The notes under the pieces are model-generated. The model was given only the letters and a program-made list of their open reading frames with translations, was not told the origin of the DNA and did no database searches. Source: Streptomyces sp. 846.5 (GTDB lineage Bacteria > Actinomycetota > Actinomycetes > Streptomycetales > Streptomycetaceae). Taken from it: a stretch of 64,000 nt of DNA. Below are positions 30,260-37,505 of this stretch, piece after piece (within the stretch, counting starts at the first letter, position 1; each line of letters begins with the position of its first letter). The DNA is taken from positions 558,001 through 622,000 of the forward strand of contig NZ_SOBN01000001.1 in assembly GCF_004365705.1 (NCBI RefSeq), in the 5' to 3' direction. The position numbers and the translations under genes are program-made.

Positions 30260-31140
30260 AGCCCAGGGCCCTTCTCGTCCGCGCCGCCGACGGTGCGTGA
30301 GATCGCGGCGCAGTCCAGGTCTCCGTCGCCGCGCCGAACCGCTTCCTCATGGGTGGCCAGGGCAGCCTCGACCAGGGGAAGTCCCAGGCTGCCGGACTGC
30401 GCCTCGGCGACCGCGAGAGCGAGGTCCTTGGTCATCAGGCGCAGCCGGAAGTCCGGATCGCCGTACCTGCGCGAGACGAGGCGGCGCGCCTTGTACCCCA
30501 TGACCGGGGTGGCGAAGCCGCCGGCGGTGATGGCGTCGAGCACCACCCCGCGGTCCAGGCCGGCGCTCTCGCCCAGGGCCGTGGCCTCGGCCATGGCCTG
30601 GACCTGGATCCCCATCAGCGTGTTCATCAGGAGCTTGAGGCGCATCCCGTCGCCGGGGCCCCCGACGTGGAGCACCTCCTTCGCGAGCAGGTCCAGGGTG
30701 CCGCGCACCCGGGCGAGGTCCTCGGCCGATCCGCCCACGTAGATCCGCAGCGCCCCGGTCCTGGCGTGCTCGCCGTTGCCCAGCAAGCCCAGGTCGAGCA
30801 CACGGGGAGTGCGTTCGCGGACGACCGCGAGCGACCGCGGCGCGATCGTGCTCGCCGAGGCGAGAACGGCGTCGACGGGACCCGCGGTCAGCACTCCGTC
30901 CGGGCCCAGCAGGACCTCCTCGGTCGCCGCGCCGTCGGCGACCGAGACCAGGATCAGGTCCGCCCCCTGAGCGGCGGCCCGCGGTGTCCTGGCGTGGACG
31001 GCACCCCGCTGCTCCAGGGCCGCGCCGCGCTGCGCGGTACGGTTCCAGACGCGTACCCGGACGCCACTGTCCAGCAGCCGTCCGGCGATGCCCCCGCCCA
31101 TCACGCCGAGTCCCAGCACCGCCACGGTGGTCGCGCTCAC
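30256..31140 (-). CDS. 3-hydroxyisobutyrate dehydrogenase-like NAD(P) oxidoreductase
   Basis: 294 residues. The NAD(P) motif is TVAVLGLGVMGGGIAGRLLD; the family catalytic region is HVGGPGDGMRLKLLMNTLMG (Lys in LKLLMN); the C-terminal part is all-helical. The beta-hydroxyacid dehydrogenase/imine reductase superfamily reduces 3-hydroxy acids, imines or nitro-type substrates. No HIBADH belongs to the standard type II PKS set, so it may act on a side chain or an imine of the product. The GTG start overlaps the SchA/CurD-like stop. Confidence 0.82.
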   Translation of the reverse strand: MSATTVAVLGLGVMGGGIAGRLLDSGVRVRVWNRTAQRGAALEQRGAVHARTPRAAAQGADLILVSVADGAATEEVLLGPDGVLTAGPVDAVLASASTIAPRSLAVVRERTPRVLDLGLLGNGEHARTGALRIYVGGSAEDLARVRGTLDLLAKEVLHVGGPGDGMRLKLLMNTLMGIQVQAMAEATALGESAGLDRGVVLDAITAGGFATPVMGYKARRLVSRRYGDPDFRLRLMTKDLALAVAEAQSGSLGLPLVEAALATHEEAVRRGDGDLDCAAISRTVGGADEKGPGL

Positions 31141-31868
31141 GCCGGCACCCCCAGTCGACGGTCCGTCAGCATCCGCACGGTGATCCGCCGCAGGAAGGCC
31201 CGGAACCCCTGCGGGTCCTCCAGGTCCTCGTCCGCGGTCACCAGGGGGGCCAGCTTCGCGCCGCCTCCCGAGCGGACGGCCGCCAGGGCGATGCGGTCGA
31301 GTGCCTCGTCGGTGTCGCCGTGCACCTCGACCAGCCGGAGCACGACGTCCGTCCGCTGGAAGATCGTCGTGCGGGCGAGGATGGTGGCGGCGTCGGGCCG
31401 CAGCACGCGGGTGGCCGCCAGAAGCTGCGCCACCTCGGCGCCGGCCCCCTGCCGCACCGGGTACAGCAACGCCAGCCGGCGCTCGTGCAGGTGCTCCGGG
31501 ACCTCGGGGAGGAGCCCGGGGGGCGTTCGACGATCGTGCACCAGCGGCAGGACCGACCGCTCCTGGAACGCACGGATGCTCTGCGCGTCGGCGAGGTTCC
31601 GCGGGATCTCCAGGTGCGGGTTCAGTGCCTCCTCGACCGCCTGGATCTGGGGCTGCCCGGCGAGGTGGGCCAGGGCCTCGTGCAGGTCCCCCTCGACGTC
31701 GATCACCCGGATCACCCGGTTGCCCGCGAGGAACACCGAGGTACGCCTGAGCAGGGCCGGGCCACCGGGGCGCCGGCCGGCTGCCGGCCGACCGTAGCTG
31801 GAGAGGATCTCGGCCACCTGCGGCTCGCTGCCCGGCTTGACCGTGAACGAGAGTGCGTGTCGTTCCAT
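31137..31868 (-). CDS. SchA/CurD (WhiE-ORFI)-like protein
   Basis: 243 residues containing two related halves of the SchA/CurD-like domain: MERHALSFTVKPGSEPQVAE with LLRRTSVFLAGNRVIRVIDV, then LALLYPVRQGAGAEVAQLLA with ILARTTIFQRTDVVLRLVEV. It is found in spore-pigment and polyphenol clusters, and its role is not firmly established; an oxygenase-accessory or cyclisation role has been suggested for the family. The TGATG overlap with the FAD monooxygenase shows coupled translation. Confidence 0.87.
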   Translation of the reverse strand: MERHALSFTVKPGSEPQVAEILSSYGRPAAGRRPGGPALLRRTSVFLAGNRVIRVIDVEGDLHEALAHLAGQPQIQAVEEALNPHLEIPRNLADAQSIRAFQERSVLPLVHDRRTPPGLLPEVPEHLHERRLALLYPVRQGAGAEVAQLLAATRVLRPDAATILARTTIFQRTDVVLRLVEVHGDTDEALDRIALAAVRSGGGAKLAPLVTADEDLEDPQGFRAFLRRITVRMLTDRRLGVPA

Positions 31869-33073
31869 CAGGCGCTCCTGCGTGCGGTGTCGGATACGGG
31901 ACTCAGCCCCACACGGCTGAGCCATTCGGCCTCGGTGGTCGCCCGGAAGCGGCGGTTGCGCAGCTCGACCTGCTCCGGATCCAGCTCGTGGTGGAGGCGC
32001 CCGGAATGCCAGGCCGCCTGTGCCGCCGCCGTCACCACGGGAAAGCGCTGTTCCTCGAACGCCCGCAGTCGCCGGGCCAGATCGCCGCTGTCGCCCAGGT
32101 CGGCGTCCTGCAGCAGGTCCGCCAGCGCGACGGCGTCCAGCAGCGCCTGGCCGGCGCCCTGACCGGTGGTGGGCACCATGGGATGCGCGGCGTCGCCCAC
32201 CAGCAACGTGCGTGCCGTGGCCCAGCCGGGGGTGGGCAGCCGGTCCAGGATCGGGGTACGGACCACCTGGTCCGGCGGTGTGGCCGCCACCAGTTCCGCG
32301 GTCGGCTCCGGCGCGGCCCGGAAAGCGGACAGCAACCCGGCGTGCTCCGCGGCTCCGTGCACCCGCGTGCGGTCGTCGGCCCCGAGTTCCGACGCCAACT
32401 CGTCGGCCAGGGTGGCGACCCAGTAGGTCCGGCCGCCGGTGAGCGGCCATGAGCCGAAGGTGGCTCCGGTGCCGAGCACCTGGCGGGCGGTGGACGGGCG
32501 CAGGCCCGCCGGCGCCACGTTGCTGACAGCACGCCAGGACGTGAAACCGGCACGGCGCAGGGGGGCGTCCCCCAGCGTCTGGCGGCGCACCACCGAGTGG
32601 AGTCCGTCCGCGGCGATCAGCAGCTGGGCCCGGTCCCGGGTACCGTCGGCGAGCAGCAACTCGACGCCGTCCGCTGCCTCGCGGTATCCGGTGGCGATCG
32701 ATCCCAGCCGCAGGTCCTCCGGTCGCACGGCCGCGTGCAGCGCCCGTTGGAGCTGTGACCGCAGCACGGTCACGCTCGGGGCCCCCATGGCCTCGGACAC
32801 CTTCGACTGCGGCCACCCGCCGATGCGCTCACCGTCCCAGGACAGGAACTCCCAGGTCCGTACCTCTTCGCCGGCGGCCACGACCTGACGGTCCAGCCCC
32901 AGGCGCCGCAGTGCCAGCACCGCTCCCGGATGCAGACCCAGGGCGGAGCCGGCCGCGTCGAGCCGGCGCTCGCGCTCGTGGACGGCGACCTCGAAGCCGG
33001 CCTCCCTCAGCGCGATGGCCGCGGCCATTCCGGCGATGCCGCCGCCCGCGACGGCGATCCGTCCGCGGACCAT
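31868..33073 (-). CDS. FAD-dependent aromatic monooxygenase
   Basis: 401 residues of the p-hydroxybenzoate hydroxylase fold. It has GxGxxG in RIAVAGGGIAGMAAAIALRE, the DG motif LLIAADGLHSVVRRQTLG and the GD motif LLVGDAAHPMVPTTGQGAGQ. It should hydroxylate the polyketide at the expense of NAD(P)H. It occupies the role of the WhiE-ORFVIII hydroxylase but lies upstream of ORFI here. Both ends overlap neighbours by single-base TGATG junctions. Confidence 0.92.
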   Translation of the reverse strand: MVRGRIAVAGGGIAGMAAAIALREAGFEVAVHERERRLDAAGSALGLHPGAVLALRRLGLDRQVVAAGEEVRTWEFLSWDGERIGGWPQSKVSEAMGAPSVTVLRSQLQRALHAAVRPEDLRLGSIATGYREAADGVELLLADGTRDRAQLLIAADGLHSVVRRQTLGDAPLRRAGFTSWRAVSNVAPAGLRPSTARQVLGTGATFGSWPLTGGRTYWVATLADELASELGADDRTRVHGAAEHAGLLSAFRAAPEPTAELVAATPPDQVVRTPILDRLPTPGWATARTLLVGDAAHPMVPTTGQGAGQALLDAVALADLLQDADLGDSGDLARRLRAFEEQRFPVVTAAAQAAWHSGRLHHELDPEQVELRNRRFRATTEAEWLSRVGLSPVSDTARRSA

Positions 33074-33417
33074 CACAGCGCCCCGGCGTGCTTGCGGGTT
33101 TCCCTGCGCACGGTGAAGCGCCGCGACTCGCGTGCGGTGGTCTCGGCCACCAGCGGACCGGCGAGCTCGTGGTGCCCGGCACCCGATTCCCAGGCGAGGA
33201 AGTCCGCGCCGGAACGCCACTCGCTGGTGATCACCCATTCGCGGGGATCGGTGAGCGACTGGCACACCTGGTCCACCAGGTGCCCCTCGACGGTGGCGAC
33301 GTCGGCACAGATGCGGTCGTAGGCGGCCAGGAACCGTTCCCGGGCCTCCTCCTCGACCGTGAGGAAGAACATCACCCGCAGGTGGTCCGTCTCGACGGTG
33401 GGTTCCTGGATGCTCAT
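33073..33417 (-). CDS. Antibiotic biosynthesis (ABM) monooxygenase-like protein
   Basis: 114 residues of the cofactor-independent ABM ferredoxin-like fold: HLRVMFFLTVEEEARERFLA, VATVEGHLVDQVCQSLTD, EWVITSEWRSGADFLAWESG. Relatives oxidise anthrones to quinones in tetracenomycin- and pradimicin-type pathways. It overlaps the oxidoreductase upstream (ATGA) and the FAD monooxygenase downstream (TGATG). Quinone formation is the likely role, inferred from family. Confidence 0.85.
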   Translation of the reverse strand: MSIQEPTVETDHLRVMFFLTVEEEARERFLAAYDRICADVATVEGHLVDQVCQSLTDPREWVITSEWRSGADFLAWESGAGHHELAGPLVAETTARESRRFTVRRETRKHAGAL

Positions 33418-34529
33418 ACTGCCTCCCAGTGCCGGGTCCGATGACTGCGCTTGACGGCGTCGACGATGCGCGCCACGCGCCAGCCGTCGTCGAGGGTGGG
33501 GTAGTCCACGGGCCGTCCGATGCGGATGGTGTCCAGGAAGCTCGACGCCAGCTGTTCCCAGCGCTGGAGGCCGACCTCATGACGGGTGTTGGCGCCGGAG
33601 CCGGACATCTCGTCGACCGCGAGCCGTTCGGCGGGTTTGCCCGGTCTGAGGACCGAGAGTCCGGCCGTGCCGTTCCAGACCAGGGCGCCGTCGTCACCGA
33701 TCACCGCGATCTCGTCCTCCGCCGGGCCGGTGAGGTGCGTCGACTCCCAGAACCGCGCCCGTGGCCCGGTGCTCGTCTCGGCGAGGAAGTCGTAGCCGAC
33801 GTCAGCGGTGACGTCGTGGTGGGCGGCGTCACCCGGATCCCGGCCCTGGTTCTCGCGGGCCCAGGTGAACGCGTCCAGGGTGTGGTGGAACTCGGGGCCG
33901 ACCTGCGCCCGGGTCACATCGTGGGACAGCCGCCCGGACACGGCGGTGAGCTCCGCGTCCAGGAGCCAGCGCACGCGGTCGATGACATGAGTGCCGTGCT
34001 GCATCAGGCCGCCGCCGCCGACCTGCTCGTCGTAGATCCAGTTCATCGCCATCCGGGGGGCTCCCAGGGCACAGGTGCTGTGCACCTCGCGCAGCTGTCC
34101 CAGGCCGCCGGCTGCGATCAGCTCCCGCATGCGGACCAGGCCGGGGTCCCCGCGCCAGATGAATCCGGTCGCGTGGCGGACGCCCTGCTTGTCCGCGGCG
34201 AGCAGCATCTCCTGCGCCTGTCCTGCGGTCATGGCCACCGGCTTGTCGCACAGCACATGGCAGCCTGCCGCGACGGCGGCCAGCACCTGCTCGTGGTGAG
34301 CGGCGGGAAGCGAGGCGACGGACACCACCTCGGGTCCGGTGGCGCGCAGGAGTTCGTCGAAGGTGTCGGCCACCACCGGAACCCCGTAGCGGGCGGCCAG
34401 GTCGTCGGCCCGGCCACGGGTGCGGCTGAAGATGCCGACCACTTCGGCGCCTGCGCGCCGGAATCCTTCGAGGTGCAGCTCAGCGGCCCATCCTGCGCCG
34501 ATCACCGCCACTCGTGTGGGTGTGCTCAT
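33414..34529 (-). CDS. Gfo/Idh/MocA-family oxidoreductase
   Basis: 371 residues. The Rossmann start is RVAVIGAGWAAELHLEGFRR and the family motif is CHVLCDKPVAMTAGQAQEML with the conserved Lys of the DKP box. GGGGLMQHGTHVIDRVRWLL is in the substrate domain. Members oxidise or reduce sugars and related polyols, and some reduce polyketide or biliverdin-like substrates. No sugar biosynthesis or glycosyltransferase gene is nearby, so an aglycone reduction is more likely (inference). The start overlaps the WrbA-like stop (ATGA). Confidence 0.85.
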   Translation of the reverse strand: MSTPTRVAVIGAGWAAELHLEGFRRAGAEVVGIFSRTRGRADDLAARYGVPVVADTFDELLRATGPEVVSVASLPAAHHEQVLAAVAAGCHVLCDKPVAMTAGQAQEMLLAADKQGVRHATGFIWRGDPGLVRMRELIAAGGLGQLREVHSTCALGAPRMAMNWIYDEQVGGGGLMQHGTHVIDRVRWLLDAELTAVSGRLSHDVTRAQVGPEFHHTLDAFTWARENQGRDPGDAAHHDVTADVGYDFLAETSTGPRARFWESTHLTGPAEDEIAVIGDDGALVWNGTAGLSVLRPGKPAERLAVDEMSGSGANTRHEVGLQRWEQLASSFLDTIRIGRPVDYPTLDDGWRVARIVDAVKRSHRTRHWEAV

Positions 34530-35203
34530 GGGAGCCTCTCGCCTCGGTCGGGCAGGGACGGGCCGTGCAGGGACGGAGCGTGCAGGGCGGGGGCGCTCAA
34601 CCAGGGGTCGAGCCGCTGGGACAGCCGGGCCGCCTCGCGCCACCTGGCCAGCCGGGTGATCCGGCAGCCGACGAACTGCGCCGCCTCGATCTGATCCGGC
34701 GTCAGGGCCCCGTTGCTCGGGGCTGTCACCGAGAGGCCGTAGGGGTTGCCGCCGATCCGGCGCAGCGCTGGGTGTGTGTATCCGGTCGGCACGATCAGCG
34801 AGCCCCAGTGGAACATCGTGTGATAGAGGGCCAGCAGGGCGGCTTCCTGCCCGCCGTTGGGGAGTGAGGCGCTGGTGAATCCGGTGACCGGTTTGTCGGC
34901 GAGCCGACCGTTGAGCGCGAGCGGGCTGCTGGTGTCCAGGAACTGCTTGAGCCTGGCGGCGATGTTGCCGAACCGGGTCGGTGTCCCCAGGAGCAGTCCG
35001 TCGGCCCAGTCGAGGTCCTCGAGGCCCGGCTCGGGGAGTCCCCGGTCGGCGGCCCGCTGCGCTTCGCCGGGCTCGGCCTCCTCGCGCAGAGCGAGCACCC
35101 GAACCTGCGCGCCCTCCGTGCGGGCCCCGTCGGCCAGGTGCCGGGCGATCTCGGCTATCACCCCACTGGAACTGAAGTAGATGACGGCGATGCGAGGTTG
35201 CAT
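34526..35203 (-). CDS. WrbA/flavodoxin-fold NAD(P)H:quinone oxidoreductase
   Basis: 225 residues. The FMN-binding loops are IAVIYFSSSGVIAEIARHLA, LLLGTPTRFGNIAARLKQF and KPVTGFTSASLPNGGQEAAL with TMFHWGSLIVPTGY, typical of WrbA. It is the first gene of the long operon. It could reduce polyketide quinones or supply reduced flavin to the two ACAD-type hydroxylases. The C-terminus has a short repeated stretch (SAPALHAPSLHGPSLPD). The promoter should lie in 35204-35313. Confidence 0.88.
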   Translation of the reverse strand: MQPRIAVIYFSSSGVIAEIARHLADGARTEGAQVRVLALREEAEPGEAQRAADRGLPEPGLEDLDWADGLLLGTPTRFGNIAARLKQFLDTSSPLALNGRLADKPVTGFTSASLPNGGQEAALLALYHTMFHWGSLIVPTGYTHPALRRIGGNPYGLSVTAPSNGALTPDQIEAAQFVGCRITRLARWREAARLSQRLDPWLSAPALHAPSLHGPSLPDRGERLP

Positions 35204-35313
35204 GTCCCTGATCCCTTCTGCCGTGATCCATCCTCACGTGCAGGCCCCCGCAGGAGCGTCAGGGCAGTACCGTCACAATCACCCGGCCCCGGCGGCCTCC
35301 GGTGAACGCAGAA

Positions 35314-35363
35314 GTGGGGTCCAGGGTGGTACCGACGCACGTCGGTACCACCCTGGACCCCAC
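35314..35363. terminator. Perfect 23-bp inverted repeat with 4-nt loop
   Basis: The left arm (35314-35336, beginning GTGGGGTCCAGG) and right arm (35341-35363, ending CCTGGACCCCAC) are exact reverse complements around GCAC. It lies 20 bp past the end of the minus-strand SDR gene and 111 bp before the operon start. It most likely terminates SDR transcription. Streptomycete terminators often lack a U-tract, as here. Perfect pairing over 23 bp is longer than a typical terminator. Confidence 0.75.
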
Positions 35364-35382
35364 GATTCCGGGGAGTCCCCTG

Positions 35383-36171
35383 CTACCCGCCGATATGGGG
35401 GGCGCGGGCGGCGGAGGATCCGTCCCGCACCACCTCGCCGGTGAGGTTCCCGTTGGCGCCCGAGCCGAGGAAGACGATGATCCTGGCGACGTCGTCCGAG
35501 TCGGAGAGCCTGCGGCTCGGCGTGGCGGCCGCCAGGGCGTCGGTGACGAACTGGGGGATGTTCGGACGGCTGTCGGTGAGGGTGAACCCGGGGGCGACCA
35601 CATTGACCAGGATCCCGTCCCGGCCCCCTTCCCAGGCAAGGCTGCGGGCCATGCCGTACAGGCCCGACTTGGCGGTTCCGTAGGGACCGGGTCCGGGGAC
35701 GCCCTCCTCGGCGACGCTGGAGGAGATCAGCACGATGCGGCCCCAGCCGCGGGCGCGCATGCTCGGCAGCACCGCGCGGACCTGGGCAGCCGCGCCGACG
35801 AGGTTGGCATTGATCATCGCCTCCCACTCCGACAGCGGGACGTCCTCGAAGCGGATGCTGGGGTCGGGAGGCCCGTCACCGCCCCAGCGCACGGCATTGG
35901 CCACCAGGACGTCGATGCCGCCCCAGTGCTCGATCACCGTCGTCGCGGCCTGCTCCACGGTGGACAGGTCCTCGAGGTCGAGTCGCACGACGAGCGCCTG
36001 CCCCCCGGCGGCCTCGACCTCAGCGGCGACCTTCTCGGCCTTCTGCGGGTTGTTGCGGTACGTGATGGCCACTCGGGCGCCCTCGGCGCCGTAGGCACGC
36101 GCGGTGGCGGCCCCGATCCCGGTCGATGCGCCAGTGACCAGGACCACGCGGTCCTTGAGTCCAGTGTCCAT
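35383..36171 (-). CDS. SDR-family ketoreductase-like oxidoreductase
   Basis: 262 residues. The NADP motif is VVLVTGASTGIGAATARAYG. The catalytic Ser-Tyr-Lys set is in RIVLISSSVAEEG and PYGTAKSGLYGMARSL. The C-terminal IIVFLGSGANGNLTGEVVRD resembles FabG. It may be the polyketide ketoreductase of the cluster or a post-PKS reductase. It lies upstream of the main operon on the same strand, separated by the hairpin at 35314-35363, so it is probably transcribed separately. Confidence 0.85.
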   Translation of the reverse strand: MDTGLKDRVVLVTGASTGIGAATARAYGAEGARVAITYRNNPQKAEKVAAEVEAAGGQALVVRLDLEDLSTVEQAATTVIEHWGGIDVLVANAVRWGGDGPPDPSIRFEDVPLSEWEAMINANLVGAAAQVRAVLPSMRARGWGRIVLISSSVAEEGVPGPGPYGTAKSGLYGMARSLAWEGGRDGILVNVVAPGFTLTDSRPNIPQFVTDALAAATPSRRLSDSDDVARIIVFLGSGANGNLTGEVVRDGSSAARAPHIGG

Positions 36172-36222
36172 GGTGGGAACGTCCTCTCGTCATGCGGAAC
36201 AGGGTGCGAACCAACGCGCAGG

Positions 36223-36891
36223 TCAGGCGGCCGACGGGGCCGGCGCCGGGGTCCGGGCCGCTAGGGCGCGGACCGCGTCCAGCGCGGCGGCCTGCGAGGC
36301 GTCGTGCGTCTCGCGGAACTGGGCCAGGAAGGGCATGACGGTGGCGTGCGTGAGCTCGGTGTGCACGAACTCCACGTCCTCCAGCCCCAGCGCGGAGAAG
36401 TACGCGCGCAGGTAGGGCTCCTGGAAGTCGAAGGGCTCCCGGGGCGCACCCGGTCCGTAGGCCCCGCCGCGTGCGCTGAGCACGACGGCCGACTTGCCCC
36501 CCAGCGGCAGCCAGGGCAGGGTGACCCGGTCGATCCAGGCCTTCAGGGCGGCCGGTACCGAGAAGTTGTACATCGGAGTACCGAGCACCACCACGTCCGC
36601 GGCCAGCAGCTGCTCGATCAGCGGCCGGGTGGCCGCCCAGGCGGCGGCCAGCTCCGGCGCGGCGGCGACCGCGTCCATCGCGTCGAGGTCACGCACGCCG
36701 TTGACCGAGGACTGGGTGGCGAGCCGGACACGTGCTTCGTCGATCGGTGCCACCGGATCCGCGACCAGGTCACGGTAGACGTAGGCACCGTCCGGGTTCG
36801 CGGCCCGCCATTCGGTGGCGAAGACCTGCCCCAGCCGGCGGGAGAAGGAGTCACCGCGTGCGCTGGCGTCCAGATGCAGCAGAGAGGCCAT
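36223..36891 (-). CDS. azoR: FMN-dependent NADH:quinone/azo reductase (AzoR family)
   Basis: 222 residues. Features are SLLHLDASARGDSFSRRLGQ, VVVLGTPMYNFSVPAALKAW, VVLSARGGAYGPG and PYLRAYFSALGLEDVEFVHT, all typical of AzoR. It reduces quinones or azo compounds in a two-electron step and may protect against the quinonoid product or take part in tailoring. ATG 36891 was chosen because homologues start at MASLLHLDAS. It is 51 bp upstream of the SDR and divergent from a marR gene. Confidence 0.9.
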   Translation of the reverse strand: MASLLHLDASARGDSFSRRLGQVFATEWRAANPDGAYVYRDLVADPVAPIDEARVRLATQSSVNGVRDLDAMDAVAAAPELAAAWAATRPLIEQLLAADVVVLGTPMYNFSVPAALKAWIDRVTLPWLPLGGKSAVVLSARGGAYGPGAPREPFDFQEPYLRAYFSALGLEDVEFVHTELTHATVMPFLAQFRETHDASQAAALDAVRALAARTPAPAPSAA

Positions 36892-36990
36892 GCCGTTGAT
36901 CCCCAATCGAGATGATTTTGATTCGAGACCAGAGTATTCAGAAATCGTTTCAAGTCAAGATGATATTGGTTGTTTGCTAGTCTGTTGACT
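36892..36990. promoter_or_regulatory. AT-rich divergent promoter between azoR and marR
   Basis: The sequence is strikingly AT-rich for this genome. TCGAGATGATTTTGATTCGA (36907-36926) has TCGAGA repeated at a 16-bp period, and the segment AAGTCAAGATGATATTGGTT (36952-36971) repeats the GATGAT element. Divergent MarR-family genes normally carry their operators here. The exact palindrome is not clear. Confidence 0.55.
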
Positions 36991-37497
36991 ATGGCTGCCC
37001 CCTACACCACCGACGTCCCCGCCGGCCGGCTCCACGAGGATCTGCACTGGCTCTTCGCCCGGCTCAAGCAGGGACTCGCAACGGCCGAGGCCGCGGCGGT
37101 GCGCCCGCACGGGCTCAACCTGTGGGGGTACACGGTGCTCATGGCCATCGTGGAGGCCCCTGCGCGCAGTCAGCTGGCCCTGGCGCAGGCCGTGTCCGTG
37201 GACAAGAGCAAGCTGGTGGCCATCCTCGACGAGCTCGAGGACGCCGGTCTGGTGCGCCGCCGTCCCGACGCCGCGGACCGCAGGGCCCGCATCATCGAGG
37301 TCACCGAGCAGGGCCACCGCGCCCTGGACGCCGCCCGCGCCGACGTCGAAGCGATCGAGAACCGGCTGCTGGCCGACCTGGACCGCCCCGCGCAGACCAT
37401 ACTCAGGGACGCGCTGCGCCGGCTTGCCGGGGAACCCATCGTCCGCATCGAGGAAGGACGACCCCCCACCACCGCCTGCGCACCCCAGGAAGCCTGA
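36991..37497 (+). CDS. MarR-family transcriptional regulator
   Basis: 168 residues. The winged HTH is RSQLALAQAVSVDKSKLVAI followed by LDELEDAGLVRRRPDAADRR, then ARIIEVTEQGHRALDAARAD. The ATG at 36991 is chosen over an upstream TTG because the extra residues are not family-like. It is divergent from azoR and ends 8 bp from the convergent LAL gene. It probably represses azoR (and perhaps the SDR) until a phenolic or quinone ligand binds, which is the usual MarR behaviour. Confidence 0.9.
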   Translation: MAAPYTTDVPAGRLHEDLHWLFARLKQGLATAEAAAVRPHGLNLWGYTVLMAIVEAPARSQLALAQAVSVDKSKLVAILDELEDAGLVRRRPDAADRRARIIEVTEQGHRALDAARADVEAIENRLLADLDRPAQTILRDALRRLAGEPIVRIEEGRPPTTACAPQEA

Positions 37498-37505
37498 CCA
37501 CCCGT

